Shown here: positions 1-7,854 of the stretch, in pieces
How the letters are laid out: every line of letters starts with the position of its first letter
Numbering within the stretch: position 1 is the first letter of the stretch
Origin: Deltaproteobacteria bacterium
GTDB lineage: Bacteria > Myxococcota_A > UBA9160 > SMWR01
Assembly (NCBI GenBank): GCA_019313245.1
Contig: JAFDBP010000152.1
Coordinates: 1 to 32,384 of the forward strand
Reading direction: 5' to 3'
Length of the DNA: 32,384 nt
Translations under genes and position numbers: made by a program
Notes under the pieces: model-generated
What the model was told of the DNA's origin: nothing
The model's input: the letters and a program-made list of their open reading frames with translations, nothing else
The model's database searches: none

Positions 1-713
1 AAGCCGGCGAGGACGGCGCGCAACAGCAGGCTGGCGCCGAAGCCGGCGAGGACGGCGCGCGGCAGCGGGCTGGCGCCGAAGGTCAGACCCGGACTGGCGA
101 ACAGGCCGGCAAGAGCGCGGGAGCGCTCGCGGGCGGCGATCGGCCCGCGGGGTCGGCGGGTGAAATCGGCGAAGCCGGTAGTGCGGGCCGCGAAGGCGAG
201 TCCGGCGATCCGAGCGAGATCGGCAGCGCCGGTGCCGGCGGCATCCCGATCGACGAAGTGCCGCCCGAATTGCTCGAGGCGTTTGGTCGCGGCGGAACTG
301 GAGGCGAGACGCTGAGTGGAGAGGAACTCCGACGTGCGCTCGAACGCCTCGCCGAACACCAGAGCCAGGTCGACGAGATGATCCAGCACGAACAGTCCGC
401 CGCCATGGCGTCGAGTGGCGATATCGGAACCGACTCGGAGGGGAGTGGTGCGGCGGTGCCTCCGCTGGCGGAGGGCGAGAGCAGTCAAACCGCAGACGCT
501 GGGGGGAGCGGCGACGCCACACCCGTATCGGTCTCGAGCGTCGGCACGGCCACCGAGGAGGGCACGGGCTACAGACCCCCGCCGGATGTCGGCAGCGGTA
601 GCGACGACGACACGCTCGCCGCCCAGTTGCGCGAACTCGCGATGAACGAAAAAGATCCCGAACTGCGCGAGCGGTACTGGGAGGAATACCGCAAACACAA
701 GGGGATCAAATAG
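1..713 (+). CDS. C-terminal part of a Gly/Ala/Glu-rich protein of unknown function (5' end outside window)
   Basis: The frame is open from the left edge (first full codon at position 3) to the TAG at 711-713, so at least 236 residues belong to a protein that starts upstream. The first ~80 residues are low-complexity Gly/Ala/Glu/Gln and include a 13-residue tandem repeat. A more ordered stretch around IPIDEVPPELLEAFG follows, then a helical Glu/Arg/Gln-rich part, an acidic Ser/Gly linker and a charged helical tail ending in KHKGIK. No catalytic domain is recognisable. A gene could be called from the ATG at 258, but the same amino-acid bias continues without a stop upstream, so I read it as one longer protein. 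It is the first visible member of the + strand run up to 11865. A disordered linker or surface role is only a guess. Confidence 0.6.
   Translation, partial: AGEDGAQQQAGAEAGEDGARQRAGAEGQTRTGEQAGKSAGALAGGDRPAGSAGEIGEAGSAGREGESGDPSEIGSAGAGGIPIDEVPPELLEAFGRGGTGGETLSGEELRRALERLAEHQSQVDEMIQHEQSAAMASSGDIGTDSEGSGAAVPPLAEGESSQTADAGGSGDATPVSVSSVGTATEEGTGYRPPPDVGSGSDDDTLAAQLRELAMNEKDPELRERYWEEYRKHKGIK
3..80 (+). repeat. Two tandem copies of a 39-bp in-frame repeat
   Basis: Copy 1 is at 3-41 and copy 2 at 42-80, with 36 of 39 bases identical. The three differences are all A to G. Each copy encodes 13 residues of the type AGEDGAQQQAGAE. The bases before copy 1 fit the end of another unit, so the array may continue leftwards outside the window. 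Confidence 0.8.
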
Positions 714-757
714 CAACGCGGCGGTCGCGCGCAGCTAGCCGGTTTGACGGAATCCGA

Positions 758-2044
758 ATGACACCTCGAAATGCATACGCGATGAAATTCACCCTCTACG
801 CGATCGCCATCCTATCCGCCCTCAACGGCATCGGATGCGCGACGCTCAACGCAGATGCGCCGGTAGCGTTCGAGGCGCGCGGCGATCTGCCCGATGCCGC
901 GCGGCTGGACGTCGCCCTGATCGAATTCGATCCCGGCCTGCCTCCCGCTGGGGAAGACATCCCCGAAGACATCTATCCGGAAATTCGCGAAGCGGAAGCC
1001 AAATTGCTTCCGATCCACCTCGAGAAGACACTCGAAGAAACCCAACAGTGGGGCACGGTCGCCGTCCATCCGGTCGAACCGATTGCGAGCGATGTGACGC
1101 TGACCGCCACGATCTTGAAATCCGACGGCCGCGAACTCCAGATCCTCGTCCACGTGAAAGACGCAACCGGCCGCGTCTGGTTCGAGCGCAAGTACCGAAC
1201 CGAGGCCTATCAGGGATCCTACGGAAGCGCCTACCGCACACTCGACCCGCATCAGCCGATGTACAACACGATTGCCAACGCGATGGTAGAAGCGCGCTCG
1301 AAGCTCGACGCCAAACAACTCGAGGAGATCGCAACGGTCTCCGAGCTGCAATTTGCTGCGCGCCTCTCACCCGAGGGATTCGACGGTTATCTGGCCGAGG
1401 GCGAAAACGGTGAGGTCGAGATCGTGCGGCTCCCGGCCCGCGACGAACCGATGCTCGAGCGCGTCGCGGAGGTGCGCTTGCGCGACGAGATGTTCGTGGA
1501 CACGATGGGCATCCACTACCAGAACTACGCCGCGAAGCTCGAATCCAACTACTGGCACTGGCGCGAGGCTTCGAGTCACGAACTCTTCGCCAAGGAGGCG
1601 CTTCGGCGCGAGCAGTGGACGCGCGCCGCCGTCAGTGCGCTCACGCTGGGATTGATTGCGGCCAGCGGAGCCTTCCTGGCGGCCCCGGAGGCGATCGCCG
1701 TGGGTGTCGCCGGAGCCGCCGTCCTCCAGCAACAGTTGCAGGTCATCTACGCCCTCGGTCAGCAACGCCAGATGCACGAAGAAGGGCTGCACGAGTTGGC
1801 GGATTCGTTCAAGGCGGAAGTCCAGCCCACCGTCATCGATCTCAATTCGACGACCGTGCGCTTGACGGGAACGGCGGCCGCCCAGTACGAGGAGTGGCAG
1901 CGCCTGTTGCGCGACGTCTACCGGGCCGAGAACGCCGTGATCGCAGATGTGTACATGATGCCGCGCCAGCCCACCGAGGAGGCTTGGATCGGAGACAACG
2001 AGCTGCCGATGGTACCCTCTCCGCGAGACGTCGATCGCCGGTGA
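758..2044 (+). CDS. Exported, possibly lipid-anchored protein of unknown function
   Basis: 428 residues. A hydrophobic N-terminal segment (residues ~11-26) is followed by GIGCATL. The Cys looks like a lipoprotein site, but the residue at -3 is Gly, so the lipobox is imperfect and ordinary signal cleavage is possible. A mixed alpha/beta region follows (residues ~45-250), then a hydrophobic Ala/Gly-rich stretch at ~290-320 that could be a membrane hairpin, then a short C-terminal domain. I recognise no family. ATG 758 has a weak GGAA five bases upstream. ATG 782 would give a cleaner signal peptide (MKFTLYAIAIL) but has no visible ribosome site. The next gene starts 40 bases downstream in the same direction, so it is probably part of the envelope operon. 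Confidence 0.8.
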   Translation: MTPRNAYAMKFTLYAIAILSALNGIGCATLNADAPVAFEARGDLPDAARLDVALIEFDPGLPPAGEDIPEDIYPEIREAEAKLLPIHLEKTLEETQQWGTVAVHPVEPIASDVTLTATILKSDGRELQILVHVKDATGRVWFERKYRTEAYQGSYGSAYRTLDPHQPMYNTIANAMVEARSKLDAKQLEEIATVSELQFAARLSPEGFDGYLAEGENGEVEIVRLPARDEPMLERVAEVRLRDEMFVDTMGIHYQNYAAKLESNYWHWREASSHELFAKEALRREQWTRAAVSALTLGLIAASGAFLAAPEAIAVGVAGAAVLQQQLQVIYALGQQRQMHEEGLHELADSFKAEVQPTVIDLNSTTVRLTGTAAAQYEEWQRLLRDVYRAENAVIADVYMMPRQPTEEAWIGDNELPMVPSPRDVDRR

Positions 2045-2084
2045 ACCCGACCCGGAACGCGACAGCCACGGGGGGCGCGCTGCG

Positions 2085-4286
2085 ATGATGGATGGCCGGC
2101 TCTTCGCCGAGCGTTTTCGAATTTTGAAGACGATCGGTGCGGATGGCGCGACCGAAATCAGCCTCGCCCAGGACGATCAGCTGGGCGAGTTGGTCGCGCT
2201 GCGGATGCTCACTGCCCCGTTTGCAGATCGCTGGGAGTTCCTGCGCGACGCGTGCCGCGACGCCAGGCAGCTCGCCCATCCCAATATCGCGCGCGTCTTC
2301 GACTTCTACCGCAGCGAAGACGGCGCTTTCATCTGCCGCGAATACATCGAGGGTGCGAGCGTCGCCGAATTTGCGGGGCGATCGCCCGCGGAGGCGCTCG
2401 CGATCTTCGAACAGGTGGCGGCCGCACTCGAGTTCGCGCACGGCCTCGGCGTCGTGCACGGCGACCTGAAGACCTCGAAGATCCTGCGAGACGCGCGCGG
2501 CAACGCCCGCCTGATCGACTTCCGCATCGCGGCCTCGCTGCGCACCGAGATTCCGGCGAACGGAAGCGAACACATCAGCCCGCAGGTTCGCACGGGAGAA
2601 GCTCCCGTGGCGGCGGACGACATCTACGCGCTCGGCGTCGCCATCGCACAGACGATTTCGCCCGAGCGCGCGCCGGAGGCGCTGAACGAACTGGTCGGCG
2701 CCATGCGTTCCGAGCGGCGCGAGGCGCGCCCAACGGACCTCTCCGAAATCAGGCGGCAATTGACCCCGCTTTCGAACGCTACCGAACGCGCGCCCGAGGC
2801 GGACTCTCCGATCGCCCCGACGCTGCGCGCCGCCGCAGCGTCCAGTGTCGCACGCAACGCATCGCCGGCACCGCTCGGCGGTGCGGGTTCGTCGCGAAAC
2901 CTGCAGTACGCGATCGTGGCGGGCGTTCTCGCGCTGGCGGCGCTGGTGGTCTTCGTCGCGCTGCCCCGTTGGGTCGAATCTTCGCGAGCATTGGTGGCAA
3001 CGCCGGAATCGGCGGAGACGGGCGGCGAAGAAGTTTTGCCAGCGATGGAAGAAGCGCCGAGCGCGAGCAAGTCCGACGTCGAATCCCTGCTGGCTCGACT
3101 CATCCCACTGCGCGAAGAACTCGAGGCATCGGCGGTCGAGCGCTGGGCAAAGGCGGACTACAGCCGCGCGGCGGAAATCGAAGGCCGCGGCGACGCGGCG
3201 TTTCTCGAGAGCGACTACGCGGCCGCCCGGGCAGAATACGCCGAAGCGCTGATGATTCTCGAAGAGCTTTCCGAGCGACGCGACAGCGTGCTCGCCACGA
3301 GCCTCGAATCGGGCGCGATCGCACTCGATGAGGGCGAGCAAGCGCGCGCGATCGAGGCTTTCGATCTCGCGCTCGCAATCGAGCCGAACAATGCCACGGC
3401 GCTCAGCGGTGCGAGCCGGGCCGAAGGCCTCGGCGCAGTGATGGCCCACATGAGCGCCGGAAACGCGTTCGAAATCGACGACGACTTCGATTCGGCGCGG
3501 GGCGAATACGCGAAAGCACTCGAAATCGACCCGCAATATGCACCCGCACTCGAAAGCCTCGCGCGCGTCGAGGCCGCACAGGCCAGCGACGACTACGATT
3601 CGAACCTTTCGCTCGCGCTGGTCTCACTCGCCAAAGGCAACCTCGGCGCTGCGCGCACCCACTTCGAAAATGCGCGCGCGATTCGACCCGACTCGCCCGA
3701 GGTGGCGGATGGATTGCGGCAGTTGCAGCAGATCGAGAGTTCGCGCGCAATCGCATCCCTGCGCCAACGCGCCGAGGCCGCGGAAGCCGCCGAGAACTGG
3801 AGTGAAGCGGCCTCCCATTACCAGACAATCGTCGAAACCCAGGATAATCTCTCCTTTGCCGAGGAAGGTCTGGAACGTAACCGCGAGTTGGCCCGAATTT
3901 CCGGGAGCATCGCAAAATTGCTCGACGACCCGACCCAGCTGTTCCGGCCCAAGACCCTCGAGCAGGCGCGCGGCCTGTTGCAGCTCGGGCGGCGCTCCGC
4001 GGAGGGCAGACCCAAGCTCGCCGAGCAGGTGCGCAAGCTCGAAGTCGCGGTGCAGCTCGCATCGACACCCATTTCTGTAACGTTCGAATCCGACACGGTC
4101 ACCGAAGTCGTGATACGCGGGGTCGGAACGCTCGGAAACTTCGCCCGCCGCGACGTCCCACTCAAGCCCGGCCGCTACGTCGTGGTGGGTCGCCGCAACG
4201 GCTACCGCGATACCCGAAGCGAGATCCTGGTCGTTCCGGGCAAGCGGCAACCCATCGTGGAAGTCCGGTGCACCGACGAGATCTAG
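2085..4286 (+). CDS. Kinase-fold (predicted pseudokinase) / TPR membrane protein
   Basis: 733 residues, preceded by a GGGGGG stretch; the ATG at 2088 is an alternative start. Residues ~10-230 form a Ser/Thr protein kinase fold: glycine-rich loop IGADGAT (17-23), catalytic loop HGDLKTSK (125-132), DFR (145-147) in place of DFG, and DDIYALG (178-184). The VAIK lysine is Arg40, the catalytic-loop Asn is Lys132 and the DFG Gly is Arg147. D127 and D145 remain. These changes suggest a pseudokinase or very weak kinase. One membrane helix (~272-293) separates it from a TPR-rich region (~360-605) and a PEGA-like beta tail (~660-733), probably periplasmic. Cytoplasmic kinase plus external TPR is a common bacterial layout. 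It lies 21 bases before the FGE-fold gene. Operon partners and the lost residues argue for a scaffold role; that is inference. Confidence 0.88.
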   Translation: MMDGRLFAERFRILKTIGADGATEISLAQDDQLGELVALRMLTAPFADRWEFLRDACRDARQLAHPNIARVFDFYRSEDGAFICREYIEGASVAEFAGRSPAEALAIFEQVAAALEFAHGLGVVHGDLKTSKILRDARGNARLIDFRIAASLRTEIPANGSEHISPQVRTGEAPVAADDIYALGVAIAQTISPERAPEALNELVGAMRSERREARPTDLSEIRRQLTPLSNATERAPEADSPIAPTLRAAAASSVARNASPAPLGGAGSSRNLQYAIVAGVLALAALVVFVALPRWVESSRALVATPESAETGGEEVLPAMEEAPSASKSDVESLLARLIPLREELEASAVERWAKADYSRAAEIEGRGDAAFLESDYAAARAEYAEALMILEELSERRDSVLATSLESGAIALDEGEQARAIEAFDLALAIEPNNATALSGASRAEGLGAVMAHMSAGNAFEIDDDFDSARGEYAKALEIDPQYAPALESLARVEAAQASDDYDSNLSLALVSLAKGNLGAARTHFENARAIRPDSPEVADGLRQLQQIESSRAIASLRQRAEAAEAAENWSEAASHYQTIVETQDNLSFAEEGLERNRELARISGSIAKLLDDPTQLFRPKTLEQARGLLQLGRRSAEGRPKLAEQVRKLEVAVQLASTPISVTFESDTVTEVVIRGVGTLGNFARRDVPLKPGRYVVVGRRNGYRDTRSEILVVPGKRQPIVEVRCTDEI

Positions 4287-4307
4287 CTCGAGCGAGGATA
4301 CGCGCCC

Positions 4308-6725
4308 GTGGCTGACGTGAGACGGATCGTCCTCGCGCACGACGGCCGCGAGCAGCGCTTCGAAGCGGATGCGCTTCCGCTCTCGGTCGGCGCGCGCGCA
4401 ATCGATGAAATCCGGATCCCGATCGAAGACAGCTCGGCCGCAATCGCTTCGATCGGTTCTCTCGATGGAAGTCCATTCATCCAGAGCGCCAAGTCGTCCG
4501 AATCCGTCTACGTCAACGGCGAACTCCTGACCGGATCGCGCCGGATCGCAGATGGCGACGCGATTCGAATCGCGGGTGTCGAGATCGCCTGCTCGATTGG
4601 CGGCAATGCGCTGCGGCTCGAATGGAGCCGCAGCCCGGCCGGCGGCGCGTCCGATCCGCGCACCTCTGGCGAACGCTCGCCCGACGTCATCTCCCCCACC
4701 CCGTTCCGCCCCTCCGGTGCGGGCCCCGCAAGCGCCGCGCGCAGACGGGTGAGGCCCGCCGTCGTCGCGACCTGGGGAATCGGAATCCTGCTGCTGGTGC
4801 TGCTCTGGTTCAGCTTCACTGCGGTTTCGGTTCGCCTGGTCGTCGATCCCACCCCGGACGAGATCGATCTGCCGACCGCGCTGTTCGGTTTTCACATCGG
4901 GGATCGCTATCTGCTGCGGCCGGGATCCCACGAAGTCGTCGTCGAGAAAGAGGGCTACCAGCGATTGGAGGCGACGATCGAGGTCACGAGGGCGCCCAGC
5001 CAGCGGATCTCCCTCGCGCTCGCGAAGCTGCCCGGCAGCGTGAATCTGACCAGCCGGCCCGTGAGCGGCGCCGTCGTCGAGGTCGATGGCGAAGAAGTGG
5101 GCATCACGCCGATCGAGGCGCTGCCGATTCCGCCCGGCGCGCATCGCCTGAACTTCCGGGCACAGCGGCACCTGCCGGCTGCGCTCGAAATCGAAGTCGA
5201 GGGCGCGGGGCTGGAGCAGTCCTTCGAAGTCGAGCTGATTCCGGCCTGGGCGCCGGTCTCGCTGACATCCGAACCGACGCACGCGAGTGTCTGGGTCGAC
5301 GGTGTCGAGCTGGGCCAGACGCCGGGCCGCTTCGATCTCGATGCGGGAACGCGCTCGATCGAGCTGCGGCTCGAGGGACACAACAGCTGGAAACGCGAGA
5401 TCGAAGTCTTTTCCGATCAACCCCAGACGCTCGCGACGATCGAGCTGACGCGCGCCGACGCTCAGTTGCGTATCGAAAGCACGCCCGCGGACGCCCAGAT
5501 CGTCGTCGACGGTGCTTCGCCGGGCCGCACGCCGCTGGAGCTCAGCCTGGCGTCTGAAGAAATCCACGAGATTTCGCTGTTCAAGATCGGCCACGAACTC
5601 GCCACGCGAACCGTCGAGCTCGAACCGGGCGAGCGCAGAGAGCTCGCGATCGCACTCAAACCGCGAATCGGTGTCATCGATCTGATCGCGCACCCCACCG
5701 GCGCTACGCTCAGCGTCGATGGCAAACCCGCCGGAGATGCGAACCAGCAGCTGCGGCTGTTGGCCTCGCCCCATACGCTCGTGATCCGGAAGGAGGGCTT
5801 TCGGGAGCAACGCATGACGGTGACGCCGCGCCCGAACTTCCCGCAGCGCATCGAAGTTCGGCTCGAAAAAACGGGGGAGCCCGCGCCGAGCGGTGCGAAA
5901 GAGTCCGTCACGGCGCTCGGACAGGAACTCGTACTGGTGAAGCCGGGTGCGTTTGCGATGGGCTCTCGTCGCGGTGAATCGGGGCGCCGCCCAAACGAGA
6001 CCGAGCGACACGTAGAACTGACGCGAGCCTTCTACATCGGCGCCAAAGAGGTCACCAACCGGGATTTCAGACAGTTTTCACCGGGACACGCCCCCGCCGC
6101 CTTCTCCGGCTTCGAATTGGACGGCGACGATCAACCGGCGAGCCGCATCACCTGGCAGGACGCGGTCCGCTTCTGCAACTGGCTCAGCCGAAAAGAGGGA
6201 TTGCCGCCCGCATACGAGCAGCGCGGTGGAGATTTCGAGCTGATCGAGCCGGTCGGCACCGGTTACCGCTTGCCGACGGAGGCGGAGTGGGCCTGGGCGG
6301 CGCGTTTCGCGGCGGGCGCCTCGGATCACCGATTTCCGTGGGGCGATCAAACGGAACCGCCGCCGGGGTCGGGCAATTACGCTGACGCGTCTGCGGCCGG
6401 AATCGTGTCGAGCGCGTTGCTCTCCTACCGGGATGGTTTCCCGGTTTCCGCACCGGTCGGCGCCCATGCTGCAAACGCGTTGGGGCTCTACGATGTCGGG
6501 GGAAACGTCGCCGAGTGGATCCACGACCGCTACAGGATCTATCCGAATTCGAGCGCCGCGACTCCGGAGAAGGATCCCACCGGCCCCGATACGGGTGGAT
6601 TGCGCGTGATCCGCGGCTCGAGTTGGAAACACGCCAGCGAAACGCAGTTGCGCCTCAGCTATCGAGACTACGGCAAAGAAGCGAGGGAAGACATTGGGTT
6701 CCGCATTGCACGCTACCAGAAATAG
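4308..6725 (+). CDS. FHA-like / five PEGA repeats / FGE-sulfatase-fold membrane protein
   Basis: 805 residues from GTG, with GAGGA nine bases upstream. Residues ~1-105 look like a degenerate FHA domain: the end (VYVNGELL, IADGDAIRIAGVEI) fits, but the usual GR and SxxH phosphothreonine-binding residues are absent. One membrane helix spans ~152-172. Five PEGA-type repeats begin near residues 175, 245, 316, 385 and 456. The C-terminal FGE-sulfatase domain (~534-805) shows PGAFAMGS (~546), RLPTEAEW (~654), GLYDVGGNVAEW (~726) and RVIRGSSW (~766). Active formylglycine-generating enzymes carry two cysteines just after RGGSW; here that stretch (KHASETQL) has none, so sulfatase maturation is unlikely. 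Many bacterial proteins of this fold are binding domains or unrelated enzymes. Topology predicts FHA-like inside, PEGA and FGE in the periplasm. Confidence 0.9.
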   Translation: MADVRRIVLAHDGREQRFEADALPLSVGARAIDEIRIPIEDSSAAIASIGSLDGSPFIQSAKSSESVYVNGELLTGSRRIADGDAIRIAGVEIACSIGGNALRLEWSRSPAGGASDPRTSGERSPDVISPTPFRPSGAGPASAARRRVRPAVVATWGIGILLLVLLWFSFTAVSVRLVVDPTPDEIDLPTALFGFHIGDRYLLRPGSHEVVVEKEGYQRLEATIEVTRAPSQRISLALAKLPGSVNLTSRPVSGAVVEVDGEEVGITPIEALPIPPGAHRLNFRAQRHLPAALEIEVEGAGLEQSFEVELIPAWAPVSLTSEPTHASVWVDGVELGQTPGRFDLDAGTRSIELRLEGHNSWKREIEVFSDQPQTLATIELTRADAQLRIESTPADAQIVVDGASPGRTPLELSLASEEIHEISLFKIGHELATRTVELEPGERRELAIALKPRIGVIDLIAHPTGATLSVDGKPAGDANQQLRLLASPHTLVIRKEGFREQRMTVTPRPNFPQRIEVRLEKTGEPAPSGAKESVTALGQELVLVKPGAFAMGSRRGESGRRPNETERHVELTRAFYIGAKEVTNRDFRQFSPGHAPAAFSGFELDGDDQPASRITWQDAVRFCNWLSRKEGLPPAYEQRGGDFELIEPVGTGYRLPTEAEWAWAARFAAGASDHRFPWGDQTEPPPGSGNYADASAAGIVSSALLSYRDGFPVSAPVGAHAANALGLYDVGGNVAEWIHDRYRIYPNSSAATPEKDPTGPDTGGLRVIRGSSWKHASETQLRLSYRDYGKEAREDIGFRIARYQK

Positions 6726-6738
6726 GCGCAATCACTCG

Positions 6739-7014
6739 GTGACGCGCGCGCTCCGCGCGATTGCATCCACCGCATTCGTCGCAGCGCTGTTCGCGATTTC
6801 CCACGCCTGGCGCGCAGCTGCGGATGAACCCGAGCCGGAACCCCCGGAGAGCGAAGCCGCGCTGATCGAGGAACCGACGAGCGAGCCGACCGAGGCAACT
6901 CCGACCCCCTCCAAGCCACGCCCCGCGAAGCGATCGAAGACGATTTCAAAACCGTTCGAGCCAACCGAGAGGATCGAGGCGGAGTCGGTCATCTCCTTTC
7001 CCACGAACATCTAG
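6739..7014 (+). CDS. Small exported or membrane-anchored Pro/Glu-rich protein
   Basis: 91 residues from GTG 6739, 13 bases after the preceding stop; a longer form from TTG 6694 (overlapping the previous gene, GAGGGA just upstream) is possible. A basic start and hydrophobic segment (residues ~7-24, one His at 22) are followed by an acidic proline run (DEPEPEPPESE), then a basic proline run (KPRPAKRSK), then a short tail ending SFPTNI. This acidic-then-basic proline spacer resembles the TonB linker, but there is no TonB C-terminal domain, and the TonB Ser-x3-His helix motif is not present with that spacing. It sits directly before the MotA/ExbB-type gene (9 bases). It may be a short periplasmic spacer, or just an exported disordered peptide. 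No family recognised. Confidence 0.6.
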   Translation: MTRALRAIASTAFVAALFAISHAWRAAADEPEPEPPESEAALIEEPTSEPTEATPTPSKPRPAKRSKTISKPFEPTERIEAESVISFPTNI

Positions 7015-7023
7015 AGGCCGCCC

Positions 7024-7854
7024 ATGCGATTTCGATTTCCCTTCCGACGAGAGCTTCCCTTCGAGTTCGTCTACGAACTCTTCTCGTTGCTGGCCGCAAT
7101 CATTCTCGTGCACGCCGTCTACGTCACGCTCGTCCGGCCGCTCGCCGCCGCAGATCTCGAACAACAGGCGATTCGGATCGAGCAAGACGAGAACTACGTG
7201 GCGGAACGCTCCGTCTACGTGGTCATCCGCGATCTCGAGCAGGAGGCCTGCTTCGTGCTCATGCTCTGGGCACTCGCCATCCTCGGCTACAAGGGCAACA
7301 CCGTGATCCGAGAGCGCATGCTGCTTCACGAGAACCTGATCCCGCTGGAGGAGGGGACCAAGATCCTCTACAGCGACGCGCGCAGTTTCGATCGGCACAT
7401 TCGATCGCTGCCCGACAAGGTGGTTCAGTCATTTCTGCCGCGCTGCCTGCTGGCCGCCCTGCACCGCTTCGAATCCAGCCGGAGCATCTCGGACGCTTCG
7501 GCCACCGTCGAATCGCTCTGCCAGGCGGAGGGCGAGCGGCTCGACTCCGAACTCTCGATGATCCGTTACATCGTGTGGGCGATCCCCTCGATCGGGTTCA
7601 TCGGCACCGTGCGCGGCATCGGCCAGGCACTGGCGCTCGCCTATCAGGCGATGGAAGGCGACATCACGGGTGTGACCCAGAGCCTGGGCGTCGCCTTCAA
7701 CTCGACGTTCGTCGCGCTGCTGTTGAGCCTCGTGCTGATGTTCTTCGTCCACCAACTGCAACTGCTGCAGGAGCGCCTGGTGCTGGACACCCAGGACTAC
7801 TGCGACACCCGCCTGATCCGGCACATGGAGGTCGGTCGGAACGACCCGGCATGA
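7024..7854 (+). CDS. MotA/TolQ/ExbB-type proton channel family protein
   Basis: 276 residues; AGAGG lies six bases before ATG. Four membrane segments are visible: ~17-37, ~76-91, ~183-205 and ~226-248. A cytoplasmic loop of ~90 residues lies between helices 2 and 3. The two C-terminal helices carry the family signature: IPSIGFIGTVRGIG with Thr195 and GVAFNSTFVALLL with Thr228. These Thr positions correspond to the polar residues lining the ion path in ExbB and TolQ. Four helices resemble MotA more than three-helix ExbB. The family forms pentamers around a dimer of a single-helix partner (ExbD, TolR, MotB). No classical partner is encoded here; the two vWA proteins downstream are the best candidates. 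Its stop overlaps the next start (ATGA), implying translational coupling. Confidence 0.92.
   Translation: MRFRFPFRRELPFEFVYELFSLLAAIILVHAVYVTLVRPLAAADLEQQAIRIEQDENYVAERSVYVVIRDLEQEACFVLMLWALAILGYKGNTVIRERMLLHENLIPLEEGTKILYSDARSFDRHIRSLPDKVVQSFLPRCLLAALHRFESSRSISDASATVESLCQAEGERLDSELSMIRYIVWAIPSIGFIGTVRGIGQALALAYQAMEGDITGVTQSLGVAFNSTFVALLLSLVLMFFVHQLQLLQERLVLDTQDYCDTRLIRHMEVGRNDPA

Noticed and set aside
3624-6011. Very long open minus-strand frame opposite the TPR and PEGA/FGE genes
   Set aside because: The translation is Arg/Asp/Gly-rich with no domain, while the plus strand shows clear domains. Long antisense frames are expected in GC-rich DNA. The same applies to minus frames at 1842-3536, 25520-27154, 28900-30756 and 31409-32350.
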